Assembly: GCA_021613535.1 (NCBI GenBank)
Contig: CP075494.1
Span: forward strand, 7,502,001 to 7,566,000
Source of the DNA: Adineta vaga
Lineage: Eukaryota; Rotifera
Length of the DNA: 64,000 bases
Direction of reading: 5' to 3'
Shown: positions 37,622 through 50,560 of the stretch, piece after piece
How the letters are laid out: each line of letters begins with the position of its first letter
Numbering within the stretch: the first letter of the stretch is position 1
The notes under the pieces: generated by a model
Told to the model about the DNA's origin: nothing
Seen by the model: the letters and a program-made list of their open reading frames with translations, nothing else
The model's database searches: none
Position numbers and translations under genes: made by a program

Positions 37622-40531
37622 TGATAAAATGTTTTAATTTGCGATGGCATCTCTGTTGTACGTTTACTCTTTCTTTACTATGATTATTGATGGTCCGAAA
37701 ACATCTTATCTCTTCTTTTTTGTCAGTTGTCTATTGATCATATTACATGTATGATCTTTTACCTTGCATATAGAACAGTAGTTTCTTCACCTTTACATTA
37801 AAAGAAAGAAAAAAAAATGTTTTATACATAATCAAATCTGACAGTAAAATAAATATCCAGACAATCAAGTTAATTGCCTGGAATTTTCATAGAAAATGTA
37901 ATTTTCTTTCGATAAACTTTTTGAAAATTATGATTTATCAATCGCCTTATGCAATCTACATAGATAAATAACATCAACAACATTCATTGCAATTGAAATA
38001 GATTTTCATTCCTTTTTCTTTCTTTCTTTCTCTCTTTCTTTCTTTCTTTGTCTGTCTCGGATTTCAAGAGCTAAACAAGTAACAATTTCAGCCACTTAAT
38101 CTACCGGTTCGTTCATCGTATGTGAATTCAATTATTTTTCAATCTTGAATTAAACTGACAGAGATACACTCACACACACACACACACACCAGATTCAATA
38201 GCAATCGATAGGTGAAATAATCTACTAGTTCATTTTATTGTTCATATCATTAACTAAGTATAAATATAAAGTTTTGCTCGCTTGTCAGATTTAATCAGTA
38301 ATATGAACAAGAAAATGTAGATGATGCAACAATCAGCTTCACCGATTCAATAAATCTCGATAAGATTTAATCATTGGAAGATTTCTTTCCTCTTTCTCAT
38401 TCTCTCTTCTTGAAATATCGATGGTAACAGAGGAACGGAAATAGCCTTGTCTTCTTGTATAATAGACGAAAAATGAGACCTAAAAAATACATTATCGTTT
38501 AAAAAGAAGAAAAGAAATGTTCATGCTGACTCATTCCTCCTATCTTTAGAAAACAGAACATAGGGTATGACCTTGTGTATTTCTTTTGTTTCAGAAAGAT
38601 AGACATGACTGAACATATTCATATGAAACAGAACTAACTGTCTTTTTTTCTCTTATTTCTTTGCACTCTTCACCTTTTTTGAGTTGATGACAAAGTTTAA
38701 TACTTGGTAGAGGGGTATCGACATTAAATTAATTGAGTTTAGTACATGTCTTATATACAACTTTTGAAAATGAGAAACTATAGCATCATCAACTTGTCTG
38801 TCCTTTTCATAAAGAAAGTAACGAAGCGCATAAGTGCTTTTTCAAATATCTTTTCTTCTTCTTCTTCTTCTTCTACTACTCTCTTTGTGACTCGTGTCGA
38901 ACAGTTGAAATGTATTCACCGAATGTTTGACACTAGTCGTTTTTTGATACCCGATAATTATTATAAATAAACCTTGAGAATGTGCGAATAAGTCGCTCGT
39001 TAGTTCGTCTCGTTTTTTTGTTTCTTTTTGTCGATATTTATTGACTTAAGACACTAACAATGAGTCTCAATGCAATCTTAGTTAATTTTCTTCATTTGAA
39101 TGTCATTTTTATTTGGAGACATCAATAAAAAATGAATTTTCTGGGTATACACAACGACTAGTCTCAATGCCAAACGTGTCTACAGGTGTTTCGTCATTTC
39201 TTCCTCTCGTTTTACATCGATATGATACTTTGATGTCGTTATGATAAAAAAAAAGAGGAGAAGAAACAAAGAACGACAGTTCAAATATATAATCGACTTT
39301 GACTTCCTTCACGTAACGAACATATGTGTACCATTCTAATCTTTTCCTTTGACTATTATGATACGAGTATAACACTCTCTAACAATCCATTGAAGAGATA
39401 AATAGACTTATTCTTACTCAATGAGTAAATAGAGTATGCTTTTTTTTTCTTCTCTTTTTATGTAATAGTTTTTATGTATATGTGCGCCATAAATATATTA
39501 TTCATGCATAGAATAACCTTGATATTGTTCAGTCTGCTGTTACTTGTTCTTTTTCTTTTTCTTTATTCATATGAGTAGAAAATGTCATGAAGTTGATTTC
39601 TTTTGTTTTCTTTTTCTTTAAATATAAATCAGACGACATTCGATGTCAAATGAGAAAAGTTAATCGGATCAATAGTGCGTAATTGAACCATTTTTCTAGG
39701 ACAAACTTTGTTGATAAAAGAACGAAGGAACGAACTTTGTTATTTGTGCAACAGATTGATTCGTCATATTTCATATAATTGAAATAGACGACTTGTTTCT
39801 ATTATTCTCATATCGTTTTGTTGAATAGGTGACGCGAACAATTGTTTATCATATTGTACTCTATATGTTCTCCTTGTATCGAACTGACATGGTCATTATT
39901 TTTCCTTAAATTAGCAAGGCGAGCGAAAGAATATGTGTATATACAATTGTCTGCTTCTGTATATGTGTAAGTTTGATATTTATGCATATGAGAGAGAGAG
40001 AGAGAAAAAGAACGATTCGATGCCATGTATGTCTCTCCTTTCTATACTTATAAATGAACACAGTCCTGTCTCATTTAGTTGAGTCAATATCCTAACCACA
40101 TATATATGTATTCTTTTTCTCCTCCCAATCATTAACTTACTTCATAAATTAAGATTCTCATTGTCTATCAATTGTGTTAATCAATCGTCAATCTTCTTCT
40201 ATCTCTTTCTGTTCGTCTTATTTATACAAATAAGTGTATATATTAAAGTGAGTAATCTTTCGATCGAGACAATTTTTCGGTTCATTTGTTATTTGTGTGC
40301 TTCATAAAATCTAAGTCATCTATACTTGTTCATCAACATCCATATACAAATGATATGTTCATTACATTCCCCTTCTTTCTTACGCAATCCAATAAAGAAG
40401 AAAGAAAGAAAGAAAAAAAGATTCTTATCACTTCTTTATATACATATATCTTACAAAAAAGAAAAGATTATCGACATACAATCATTCTTACAAAACTTAT
40501 TCAAATCATTATCTTCATTTTTCTTTTAAGG
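37622..40531. other. Large intergenic region with microsatellites
   Basis: 2.9 kb without a supported gene. It contains a (CTTT)n/(CT)n tract at about 38009-38051, a (CA)n run at 38170-38189, (CTT)n at about 38853-38873 and an (AG)n run near 39989-40006. The 3' end is the likely promoter/5'UTR of the Toll-like receptor. Reading frames in it are short, overlap on both strands and show no domains. Confidence 0.6.
38009..38051. repeat. (CTTT)n / (CT)n microsatellite
   Basis: A pyrimidine-only run of CTTT units with an internal CTCTCT. It sits in the large intergenic region before the Toll-like receptor. Confidence 0.85.
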
Positions 40532-43500
40532 ATGAATAGAATTCAAGTTTATATTTTTTTTCAACTTTTTAACATGGCTACTATGACACTTCTATATCCA
40601 TGTCAATATATTGATTCATCGGAATATATATTTAAGTGTGATTTATGTCAATGTTTATTCTCATCATCATCACGTTTTTGTCCAATAAAATTACCAATCA
40701 ATTGTATGAATGAATCTCATATTGAAATAATTCGTTTCAAACTTCATGATATGACTCGATCTTCAATACAATCAAAAACTCAACTTGAATTACATCATTT
40801 CAATGATAATATATCAACTTTAGAAGACATTTGTACGATAAAAAAATATTCGCAATTAACATTTTTCAATTCAATCGTTTCAAATTTACCCGAATGTTTC
40901 TCCATGATTTCATCCATATATTTCGTTCAATCCATTATTCATCAAAATACATTTTCATCGGAGATATTAATCTTCTATAATTCAACAATAGATTTTTTGG
41001 ATTTTAATTTAACTTCAACGAAACATTTAATTTTACATTCAGTTCAATTTTCACATAAACCATTTCAATTGAAATCTTTAGAAATCTTAACACATTTAAC
41101 AATTACAAATACTGAAGATTTCTATTTACTTGGTTCATATCCACATCTTTCCTATTTAAATTTCGATCATACAAAATTAACTGATAAACATCTAAATAAA
41201 ATATTTGCTCAAACAACAATACCTGATTTAACAACATTGATTCTATCAAATAATCATTTAACATCACTTACTCATCGTTTTCCTTCAACAATACGTTATT
41301 TAGATCTATCAAAAAATCAAATCAAATCTTTAGATTATTATTCTTTCAAATCACTTTATTCATTGAATATATTGAATTTAACTTACAATTCTCCATTAGA
41401 AATTCAACAAGATACATTTACACGTATACCTTATTTAGAAATACTTGATTTAAGTTATACATATCCAACATTACCATTTGAAGATCTATTTTTACCTTTA
41501 CAAAAACTTCGTCATTTAAACATATCGTCAAATTATCTTGATATTCTACCACATTTACCTATACCACATGATGCACATACAATTGAAAGTTATGATCAAC
41601 ATTTACCTGTTCTCTATGTTGATCTTTCGAATAATAATTTTGACAAAATTGATTTCGAAATATTTTCAACATCATCAACTCAAGATAAATATATTCTTTC
41701 ATTAAATATGAATTCAAATCATATAAAAACATTACAATTTTCATCAATCTTATTCAATGATACGAAACGACGTGGTCCATTCATTGAATTAGATTTAACA
41801 AATAATTCTTTAGAATGTGATTGTGATTTATATGAAAGTATTAGTCAATTATTACAAAACAATTCATCATTTCAGAAACAAAGTGCAGGAAATCGTACGT
41901 ATCTAAGATAGTTTTCGTGAATGATTTATTGCATTGCATAATTAGTCGAGTAGAAAATTTGAGAAGTCATTGTCATTGAAGAAAATTGAGATCTCATCTA
42001 CTGATTTCAATACATGACTTTGAGAGATTATATTACCGGAAATATATCGAGATTGGCATGCTCATTTTCTACGACGGAAGTCTAAATGAATTATATGCAG
42101 TCAATTGTGATAAATTACTGTTAGAAAGAAGGTCGATTGTATCGTAAATGATAAAGATTATGATTATTACTTAGAGATAGATGGTATTAATTCTGTATGA
42201 ACGATTGTCTAATTAGTTTGTCACTTTTCAAGTAGAATAAATGAGTAGAAGATGATCGATTTTATCTTATATTTAGCATCAATATTGTCACAATCTACTA
42301 AATTTTATTCGAATCGAATACGTCGTCAACAAAATCTTCTTACATCAACAAATAATCGTATAAAAATCTTACAATTATCGAATTTAACATGTCTCGATCT
42401 ACTTGATTCAACAATTCATCGATCAATCTACGAATTAAGTTCATCGAATAGTTTTTGTTCATATACAAAATCTTGTCCATCAACTTGTTCATGTTGTTTA
42501 ACAACTATTTCATCCAATGATTGTCATTGTTATTCTCAATGTCCAAATCATTGTTCATGTAAACATTCATTTGATCTTACACATAATTCAATCAACTGTT
42601 CAAATCGTCACTTAGATCAAATACCTTTCGATCTTCCTCATTCAATAACACATCTTTATTTAGATAATAATGAAATTAAATATCTCGATCAGAATTTAAC
42701 GTATCTAACACAATTAAAATCTCTTTCCTTAGCAAATAATTCTCTCGAATATCTATCGAATCATAACTTTTTTACAATGAATCGAATGGAAAATTTAGAT
42801 CTATCATCAAATCATATTAAACATATTGACTCGAAAACTTTCGCAAATATGATCAATCTCAAAAAACTTTACCTCCATCATAATGCATGGATACCAAATT
42901 TTTATCATCAAGAAAATATTTTTCAATCCAATATTCGTCTCGATCTTCTCACCTATGGGAATCGATTTACATGTAATCGTTCAACTATCTCTTCAATGAT
43001 TATCAACGAACGACCATTGACACCTGAAGATTGTTGTACAACAGATTTTAGTATTGAATCATGTGAGAAGAAGTTTCGTGTAGATAAATATAATCTTAAA
43101 CATGAAATGAGTTCAACATATTCAAAAACGTTATTACTATTATTATTTTATCAAAAATATATTCTCATTGGTTTAACTTTATTTCTATTTGTATTAATAT
43201 TTACAATAACATTTTATCTCAATCGAAAGAAACAACAGTTTCTAGCAAAAGAAAAACTTCTACTAAATACAGATCTTAAACAACAAACAAATCATTATCA
43301 TACAAAAGGTACATACAAATTTTCTTCATTCAATTTAATTCTTTGTTTAAATTTAGGAATGAAATATAATCAACATGAAAATGATAATTCAATTTCTTAT
43401 ACTGATGAAGATGAATATGCTTCCATACCTTTAACAACATCTCAAACAGATATAAGTTCAATAATTCATTCTCAGACAACGGTTCCTCCACTTCCACCTC

Positions 43501-44060
43501 GACGTCATTTTCTTTCAAATCGTCCGATTTCGCATTCATCAACTGTTTCAACATCCATAACAAATTCGTCCATAAAAAGTCCACATTCTTCATCTCTAAC
43601 AACAACTCATTCATGTTTACAAATTAAACTTGATGTTCTTGTTCTCTATTCAATAACAGATAGTAAATATGTTCATGAATACCTTAGTCAACAATTGGAA
43701 TATACGTATGGTAAACGATTTAGTTTCTATTTTATACATCGTGATCGAATGTTAGGTGAACTGGATTGGTTAATAGAAAATTCTTGTATAACAATATTGA
43801 TTCTACGTAAACCATATCATTTAATTCATGATTATATGAAAATTTTATCAACATATTCATCATTAAAATGTTTTATTATATTAATTAATCATGATCCAAA
43901 TCATCATTTAGTATCGATAAAAGCTCGAGAGAAAATTGCACGATTATATCGAACATCGGATATATATGAATGGAATTCAGATCTAAATTCCTTGATACAT
44001 GAACAATTGGATTTATTTCTTGAACAAAATTGTGGTTCAGCTACTTATGTCACTGATTGA
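40532..44060 (+). CDS. Toll-like receptor, two LRR blocks with TIR-like tail
   Basis: Exons 40532-41894 and 42277-44060 (382 bp intron) give up to 1048 aa. Order: signal-like N-terminus; LRR block with repeats such as LTTLILSNNHLTSLTH and IRYLDLSKNQIKSLDYYSF; a Cys cluster (LECDCDLY, about residue 426); a second Cys-rich LRR cap (CPNHCSC and NSINCSNRHLDQIP, from about 543); further LRRs; a C-terminal cap; TM helix ILIGLTLFLFVLIFTITFYL (about 750-770); a linker of about 130 aa with PPLPPRR; and a TIR-like domain (about 903-1040). The TIR keeps LDVLVLYS (box 1-like) and FIHRDRMLG (box 2-like) but lacks the Pro of the usual RDxxPG. Two LRR blocks around a Cys cluster is the Drosophila Toll-type layout. 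A 48 bp stopless intron (43309-43356) probably shortens it to 1032 aa. The Met was chosen because a TTCTTTTAAG acceptor ends one base before it. Confidence 0.85.
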
Positions 44061-44610
44061 TATTTCAAATTTGAACGTTTTTTGCCGGTGCTGTCATAGT
44101 TTAGACATATGTTTTTTTCTTCTCCTTGTTCTGCTTGTTTGTATGTATATCTATGGTTTTCTATAAAAAAAAGAAAGAAAGAAAGAAAGAAAGAAAGAAA
44201 AGAAATTAATTTCGCTATTTTTAATTCAAAGTAAATATCATTAATCGGAATGGTTTCTTTTCCATACAAGCAAAATTGATTGTCAGTTATAAAAAGAAAA
44301 CTTAGAAAAATATTAGAATAAATTAACATATTAATGAATATTCTATTTGAAAACTTTAGTATTTATCTCCATTAGAACATGGATTTTCTTTCATAGAAGA
44401 AGAAGAAGTAAACTTGTCGACGATTAACAAACAACTTTAATGTGACACTTCACATCTTTCAACCTTCATGTCTGTATCAGAAGGCAAAATAAACTTACTA
44501 GACACTTGAATATACTGATGGATTCAATTAGAACTCTCTCTCTCTCTTTTTTGTATGTTTCTCTTCCATCAACCTGCGAGTCAATATGTACATAGAGATG
44601 AATTGAAATA
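44061..44610. other. Spacer between Toll-like receptor and ARM-TIR-SAM gene, with (GAAA)n repeat
   Basis: 550 bp. It contains a (GAAA)n microsatellite at about 44163-44205 and a CT run at 44534-44548. No coding sequence is seen. It is the 3' flank of the receptor and presumed 5' flank of the next gene, both on the plus strand. Confidence 0.6.
44163..44205. repeat. (GAAA)n microsatellite
   Basis: About eight GAAA units preceded by a poly-A run, in the 3' flank of the Toll-like receptor. Confidence 0.85.
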
Positions 44611-47303
44611 ATGTCTGTTTGTTCTTTTTCGATCCATTCACATACGAATTGTTCTCTTGGCAATGATTGTCATTTGACATACGACGTGAAACAAAAAGAA
44701 ATGAATGAAATTCGTCAATTGTGTACCACATCTGCATCACCTGGCAAACATCTCGATGAAATTCTTGGACTTTTTCAAGCATGTCCACCACAATATCGTC
44801 TGCCATCATTATCACTTATTTGTCAATCAATATCTTGTATGTCGATTGAACAATTGGATATTAATATTATTAATCATCAATTGTTTTTTGTTATACGACA
44901 ATCTTCTGAACGTTTACTTCTATCATGGTTAACGAATGGATCATTAAATGGTCATGAATATCGAGCAATATTTTATATCTATCAATTATTTAAACTTTTA
45001 TCGGAATGGTTAATCGAACAAGATCAAATGATTGTGGATATGAAAACAAAAGAATTGATCAAACGAATTATAAAGAATCTTTTTCTTGATGAGAATTTTA
45101 TTGAAATCTTATGTCGAGTTATTCATCAATTGATTCATTATGAAAATGATGAACAACGTAGTACAATTAACAGTCCGATATTGGTAAGTTCTATGAAATT
45201 TCACTTTCCTTTCTTAAGATTTTATTTCTCTTTTTTGAAAAAGAATGATGAAAATCATGTTTCACCCGATGATATTCATCTACAAACTCATATATCAGAT
45301 ATTCAAGCTGAACAAACAGATATTCTCGATGTTTTGTTTCGTTGTGTGAATTCTTTAGTAGTTCTTTATACTCATCCAATTCTATTAAATAGTTCAATCG
45401 TCGATAAAAATCTTACACCTTGTATAATTAATTGTCTTAATACATCATTATTTCTTCAACTTGCCACAGATTTCTTACGTGAAAATATGACCAATGATCA
45501 AATCAATATTCAATCGATCTTTCTTATATTTACTTGTTTAGATTATTGTATTCTATCAGCGATTACCATGTCAACTTTACGATTACTTCCATCCATTCGT
45601 GATATCTTTCATATTTGGTCGGAAATTCCTCATACAGATATATCACCATTGATTATTCGTCTTATTCGTTTTCTTAATCAATTAACACTAGCTGATTCCG
45701 ATGCAATTATACGTGAAAATCTTTGTTCATATCTCCTATCATCTTTTGAAATTCTTTGTCAAACATCGAATTTAATTGATGAAATTGCGTCGATACTTGT
45801 TAAACTTTGTTCAACAAATCTTGGAAGAAAACATTTACGTCATTTAGGTTTTGTTCAATGTATTCTATATGGAACAAAACGTTATATACAATTATGGCGT
45901 CCATTAGCATTGTTAATAACATTACAAGATTTACATGAAACATCGTTTTTAAAACGATTAATTCATTTATTAATTCAACGAACTATTCATCTTTTTCAAT
46001 CATTAACAATAGAATCCAATGATACATCATTTGATTCGACATCACCATCATCAAAACATCAAGTAATAGAAATTACAATTGAATGGTTGATTTTATTACG
46101 TACGAATTTCTTAATCTTTTCTGTAATTGTCGATGGTTTAATTAATTCAACACGAAAAGTTAATTTCATTAATATTCTAATCGATACAATTCTATCGATT
46201 CAACAAGATGAAGATATTCATCCAAAATTAATCGATACTATGATTGAATTTCTATGGATTTTTGTTTTTAGTACAACAACAAATATTTCTGATAGTTTAC
46301 AAAAACGTACTGATTTGGGTCTATGGTTAAAAACGAATATGACAGATTCATTACCAAATATACGTTTAACATCACAAGGCATTCTTTCAACTTTAGATTT
46401 CAATAACAAAACTCTAAGTAAATCACATGCTTTTTCTCTCGAACATAATTTTATTCAAAAGAAATTCTAGATCGTTCAACTCTCAATCGTCGTTCTTCAA
46501 ATTCAACAAGTAATATCATTTGTATGATCAATGCAGATGATTCACATCGTGATTTATGTTTCACACTTCGTGATCGTTTGCAAATTGAACAACAATATTC
46601 TGTTGAACTTCTACAAACATCAACATGTCAATCAATCGAATCTGTTATTCAACTTCTTAATCGTTCATCTCTCGGTCTTTTCTGTGTCAATTCATCGATG
46701 AAAAGTGATAATCTATCGCATTTTATCTACCATTATATTTCATTTCAAACACATAAAATTCCTTTATTAACCATTCTTACTGAACAAGATTGTGAATTGA
46801 ATGGAAATTGGTTAGAGAATATTCCAATAGTTGATAAACAATCGATTCTAAAACAAATTCGACGATATTTAAATCAGAATGATGAAAGTTATCTTCATCC
46901 GACAAGTCATTTAAGTGACATACATAATCAATCAGGAAATTATTCTCAACGTCCAATATCTTACTGGACAGCAGATGATGTGACACAATGGTGCGAAGCA
47001 ACACCAGGTAATTTCGAAACATTACGACCATTAGTCAAACGTTTGAATGGTCCTGGACTTGTTCATCTTGCGGAAATTTTATCCATTGAACCAGCATCGA
47101 TGTATCATAGTTTAAATAGTGAATTAATTCAACGAACAGGTGCCAATGTTCCATTAACAGATTATGTTTCCTTACGAAGTGAATTACAACGATTATTAAT
47201 TCAAAAACATAATGAACATATTCCGCAAAATCCTCTTAATAATAAAACGAATAAACCAAAGAAGAGAAGATGGAAACGAAGTCGTTTTTGTACGATAATT
47301 TAA
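44611..47303 (+). CDS. Putative helical-repeat / degenerate TIR / SAM protein with CaaX tail
   Basis: Exons 44611-46417 and 46471-47303 (53 bp intron) give up to 879 aa. Residues about 40-600 are all-helical, Leu/Ile-rich and ARM/HEAT-like (SLSLICQSISCMSIEQLDI, then DEIASILVKLCSTNLGRKHL). From about 613 comes a TIR-like alpha/beta stretch: ICMINADDSHRDLCFTLRDR, then SSLGLFCVNSS, then KIPLLTILTEQDCELNGNWL. The position where active TIR NADases carry Glu has no clear Glu. A SAM-like segment follows (YWTADDVTQWCEATPG, then LNGPGLVHLAEI). The C-terminus is polybasic and ends CTII, a CaaX box predicted to be geranylgeranylated. SARM1 has ARM-SAM-SAM-TIR, so the order here differs. A likely 60 bp stopless intron at 45184-45243 would shorten it to 859 aa. 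The first Met is uncertain; 44701 is an alternative. Adjacent to the Toll-like gene. Confidence 0.7.
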
Positions 47304-50300
47304 TGTTATTTGTCAGATACGAAATAAAATGTTTGTCTCATCTGATCATTCTTCAGATTTGCAAGAATTAAAAATTCATCTTCATAATACTATAGTACGC
47401 TTTCCAGATATTTCTGTTGATCAAAACATATGCGAAGGCGACTATTAATTAAGTGTCTGGAAAACAAAGACAGAAACCTTCGAAATTACAAAGTAATCAT
47501 TTTCTTATTTACGGAGGTGGATCAATTGTTGTCGATAATAGTTCTTTGAACTTTTTTACTTAAAATTAGAAATAAATCAAACTGCATTTTAAATCAAAAC
47601 ATTAATTTAGAAGTGCCGAATGAATTTTCTCATACAAAGTAACTTATTTTGATATTCTAAGTCACTTATTACAATTTAAGACACAAAGCTGTTATTAATT
47701 TTCATTGTAATCTCAGATCTTATTGCAAGTAATTAAACAAGAGATTTTGTATTGAAGAAAAGATAATTAATTATACTATTATCAAAGATTTCGAGTGACG
47801 TTTAGGAAAAGATGAAAATCATTTTCAAGATGTTATTAAGTGTCATTCGATCATTGTGTTAAACAATGTCCTAAAGCTATCAAATAGTGTGACGTCAAGA
47901 AAATGACAAACTAATTGGTCCTAATCTAGGCTTTTAGCGTATTGTCAGTTTATAAACATATGACTGACATATTCTGATGATTTTTTACATCTATTGACGA
48001 TGCTTTTACAATAGAAAGATCTCTGTGAGAAATATTTGCTGTTTTTCTTTGTCAACATTCTGTTAGTCATTCATTTAACTGTAACAATTCAATGTCATTC
48101 TTGTCAATGATGAGTTATTGGATGTTTTATTTATGTTTCAACGTCAATGTGCATTCGGAAAGAATTATTCATTCATAAACTTATAGGTATTGTGATTTAC
48201 TTGAACTATTCTATAGAGAGAATGTACTTTAGATAAGTAAATTTAATCATATCTCTTGAGTATATAGTTAAGTATAATCCATACGAGAAAACAATATCAG
48301 TAATCAACACAGTTAGACTTGTATTGAAAGGCTATTATTATGATGTAGAACTCTTTTTTCTCCCTTGTCGATAGATATTTATAGTTATATTTATGCTTTT
48401 GTAGATGTATTTCGGAAATATATTTCAGAAGGATGAGACAGACAACATATCGTCTTTTTCTTTCTTTTGTCATTGTCACGATATTGATGATAGATGCTTT
48501 TATTGTTAAGAGCTTGACTGAATTCTAATCACATCGTTGATAGAAAAGAAGCCAGAAAGAACAACTTGACAAATGTGTTTGATTTATATTTCGTATGTAT
48601 ACAAGAAGGAGATGATTTTATTTTGATAATGTACATCGTTTTTTTGTATTTTCTGTTGTTGATGGATATTTATTCATGTAAACGCCTTCGAAATTTTTAC
48701 TATTAGCTATGTTTTACGAGTATATTTATGTAAGAGCTTCTTATCTATTTTTGTATATACATTACAAACAGAGATAATATAAATGATAAGCAAGCTATTA
48801 ATATCATAAAAGAGCATATATTTATTCATGCAGAAAACTATATTCGATTTTGGTCATTTCTATCTTCTCTTTCTCTATGTCTCTCGATTGTTCGTATAGG
48901 AAACTTGCTTATTACTTCTAAACACAACAAGAGAACAATACTAAGAAGTAATATATCTGAAGAGAGCGAGAAAAGAAATCTTTAGTCATCGACATGGATA
49001 TTTTGTTAACGGAAGAGAAAAGTGAGCCTAAAATAACAATAATAACCCATCGTAATATTAACAATAAAAAAAACAATTGATTATGGGGGCGTGAAGCTGT
49101 TTTTTTCAAAAGGAGAAAGAGACAGTCGTCATTAAGAGTTTGTCCTTCTTCTTTTTTTCTTCTTTCTATTAAAAAAACGGATGATAATGTAAAAGATAGA
49201 AGCTTGAATGAGAAACATGAAGAAAATGTTGATGATTTTTCCATATTGAACATAGAAATGTCTTTTCTCTGATCTTTTTTGACGTTATGTTTTGTTCTTT
49301 ATTCTAATAATAAATGCAACAAGAAGTTGCATCAATCGAAGGAAAAGAAGCAGAAGAAAAAGACGAAGATTAGGTAGGAATAGGACACATCTAGATTCAT
49401 TAGATTAGAAATCTTGAAAAGTATCCATAGCTGATTTCACAAGTTTAATAGTGTTAAAATTATAAATCATTAGAATAATAAATAACGAGAATCTCGATAT
49501 TCTTTTGTGCTCTCTTATTTCTTAGATGGCAATGACATTAAACTCATCTGACGTTGAATGCCACTTTTCTGCCTTCGTTTTTTTTTCTTCTTCTCTCACC
49601 AAAATTCTTCTCATATACATTAGATTGTTCTTCTATATATATCGAGACAGAAATGCAGCTGTATATCGTTGATAGAACTATTGATTAACTAGAACAGCAT
49701 CATATCTAATTGATATCTTGTCTTTTCCTCTAATGTGTAAATTAGATTTGAAACTGTTTTATTTCATTCAATAGAGTTTTTTTATTGAAATAATTGATCG
49801 ATGGGCAGATTTTCTGTAAGGTATCAGTTTGTCATATGTAATTGGTGACAGTTTTTTTTCTCATTTATTTTTAAATAAAAAATATGTTGTGTCAAACAGT
49901 TAAGATGGATACATATACATTCATTAGATAGAACCGAATTATCGTAGGAGAATCGATAAATTTTTAAGTTTTCATAGAGGCAAGAAAATAAGAAAATTAA
50001 GTCAACAAGTGATCATTAAAGAACCGCTTAATAATAATTGCTATGCGTTGTACTATCGAGCGTCCGGAAATCAAACGTTGATAGAAGAGTTTTCTTTTTG
50101 AGATTTCTTATTAAGGTGTTGACAGTCATTACTCTCAATATTCGAGAATTTTTCTTCTCATTTTGAAGAAAATTCTTATTTACTCATGTTATATATATAT
50201 TTGAATATATTCGTCCTAAGTTCGACTGTTGTTTGCGATTTAATAGACATGAATAAACTAGTAGGCAGAGAGAACGAGAGACGCCGTAAATGAGAATGAT

Positions 50301-50560
50301 ATATATATATATATATATAGGAGGCAAAAAAATCCAAGGAGCAAGAGAATAAAGAGAAAATAGAAGATGACTCGGGGGAAATAAGCAATGTGTCATGATG
50401 AAAAAAAAAGAAAATCTTCGTCGATGTCTTCTCTACGTTGTTAAATAAATACTTTCCAAGGAAGATCGACGCGTTAACTTGATTACAGTTAACTGCATAT
50501 CTGTTTTGCTACTATTTTTATCAAAAATATCAACTTCTTTCTTTTCTTTTAGAGCCAAGT
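47304..50560. other. Large intergenic region
   Basis: 3.25 kb without a supported gene. It contains a perfect TGACGTCA at 47890-47897, several poly-A/T tracts and an (AT)n run at about 50298-50318. The last 20 bases form a strong polypyrimidine tract and acceptor (CTTTTCTTTTAG, ending 50552), 8 bp before the next ATG. Confidence 0.6.
50298..50318. repeat. (AT)n microsatellite
   Basis: An uninterrupted run of about ten AT units, roughly 240 bp upstream of the orphan GPCR start. Confidence 0.85.

Noticed and set aside
40286-40531. N-terminal extension of the Toll-like receptor frame by 82 codons
   Set aside because: The extension is a low-complexity Lys/Glu run. A splice acceptor ends at 40530, and the Met at 40532 is followed by a signal-peptide-like stretch.
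37622-40531. Transposable element in the large gene-free stretch
   Set aside because: No transposase or reverse transcriptase frame, terminal repeats or target-site duplications were seen, only simple repeats.
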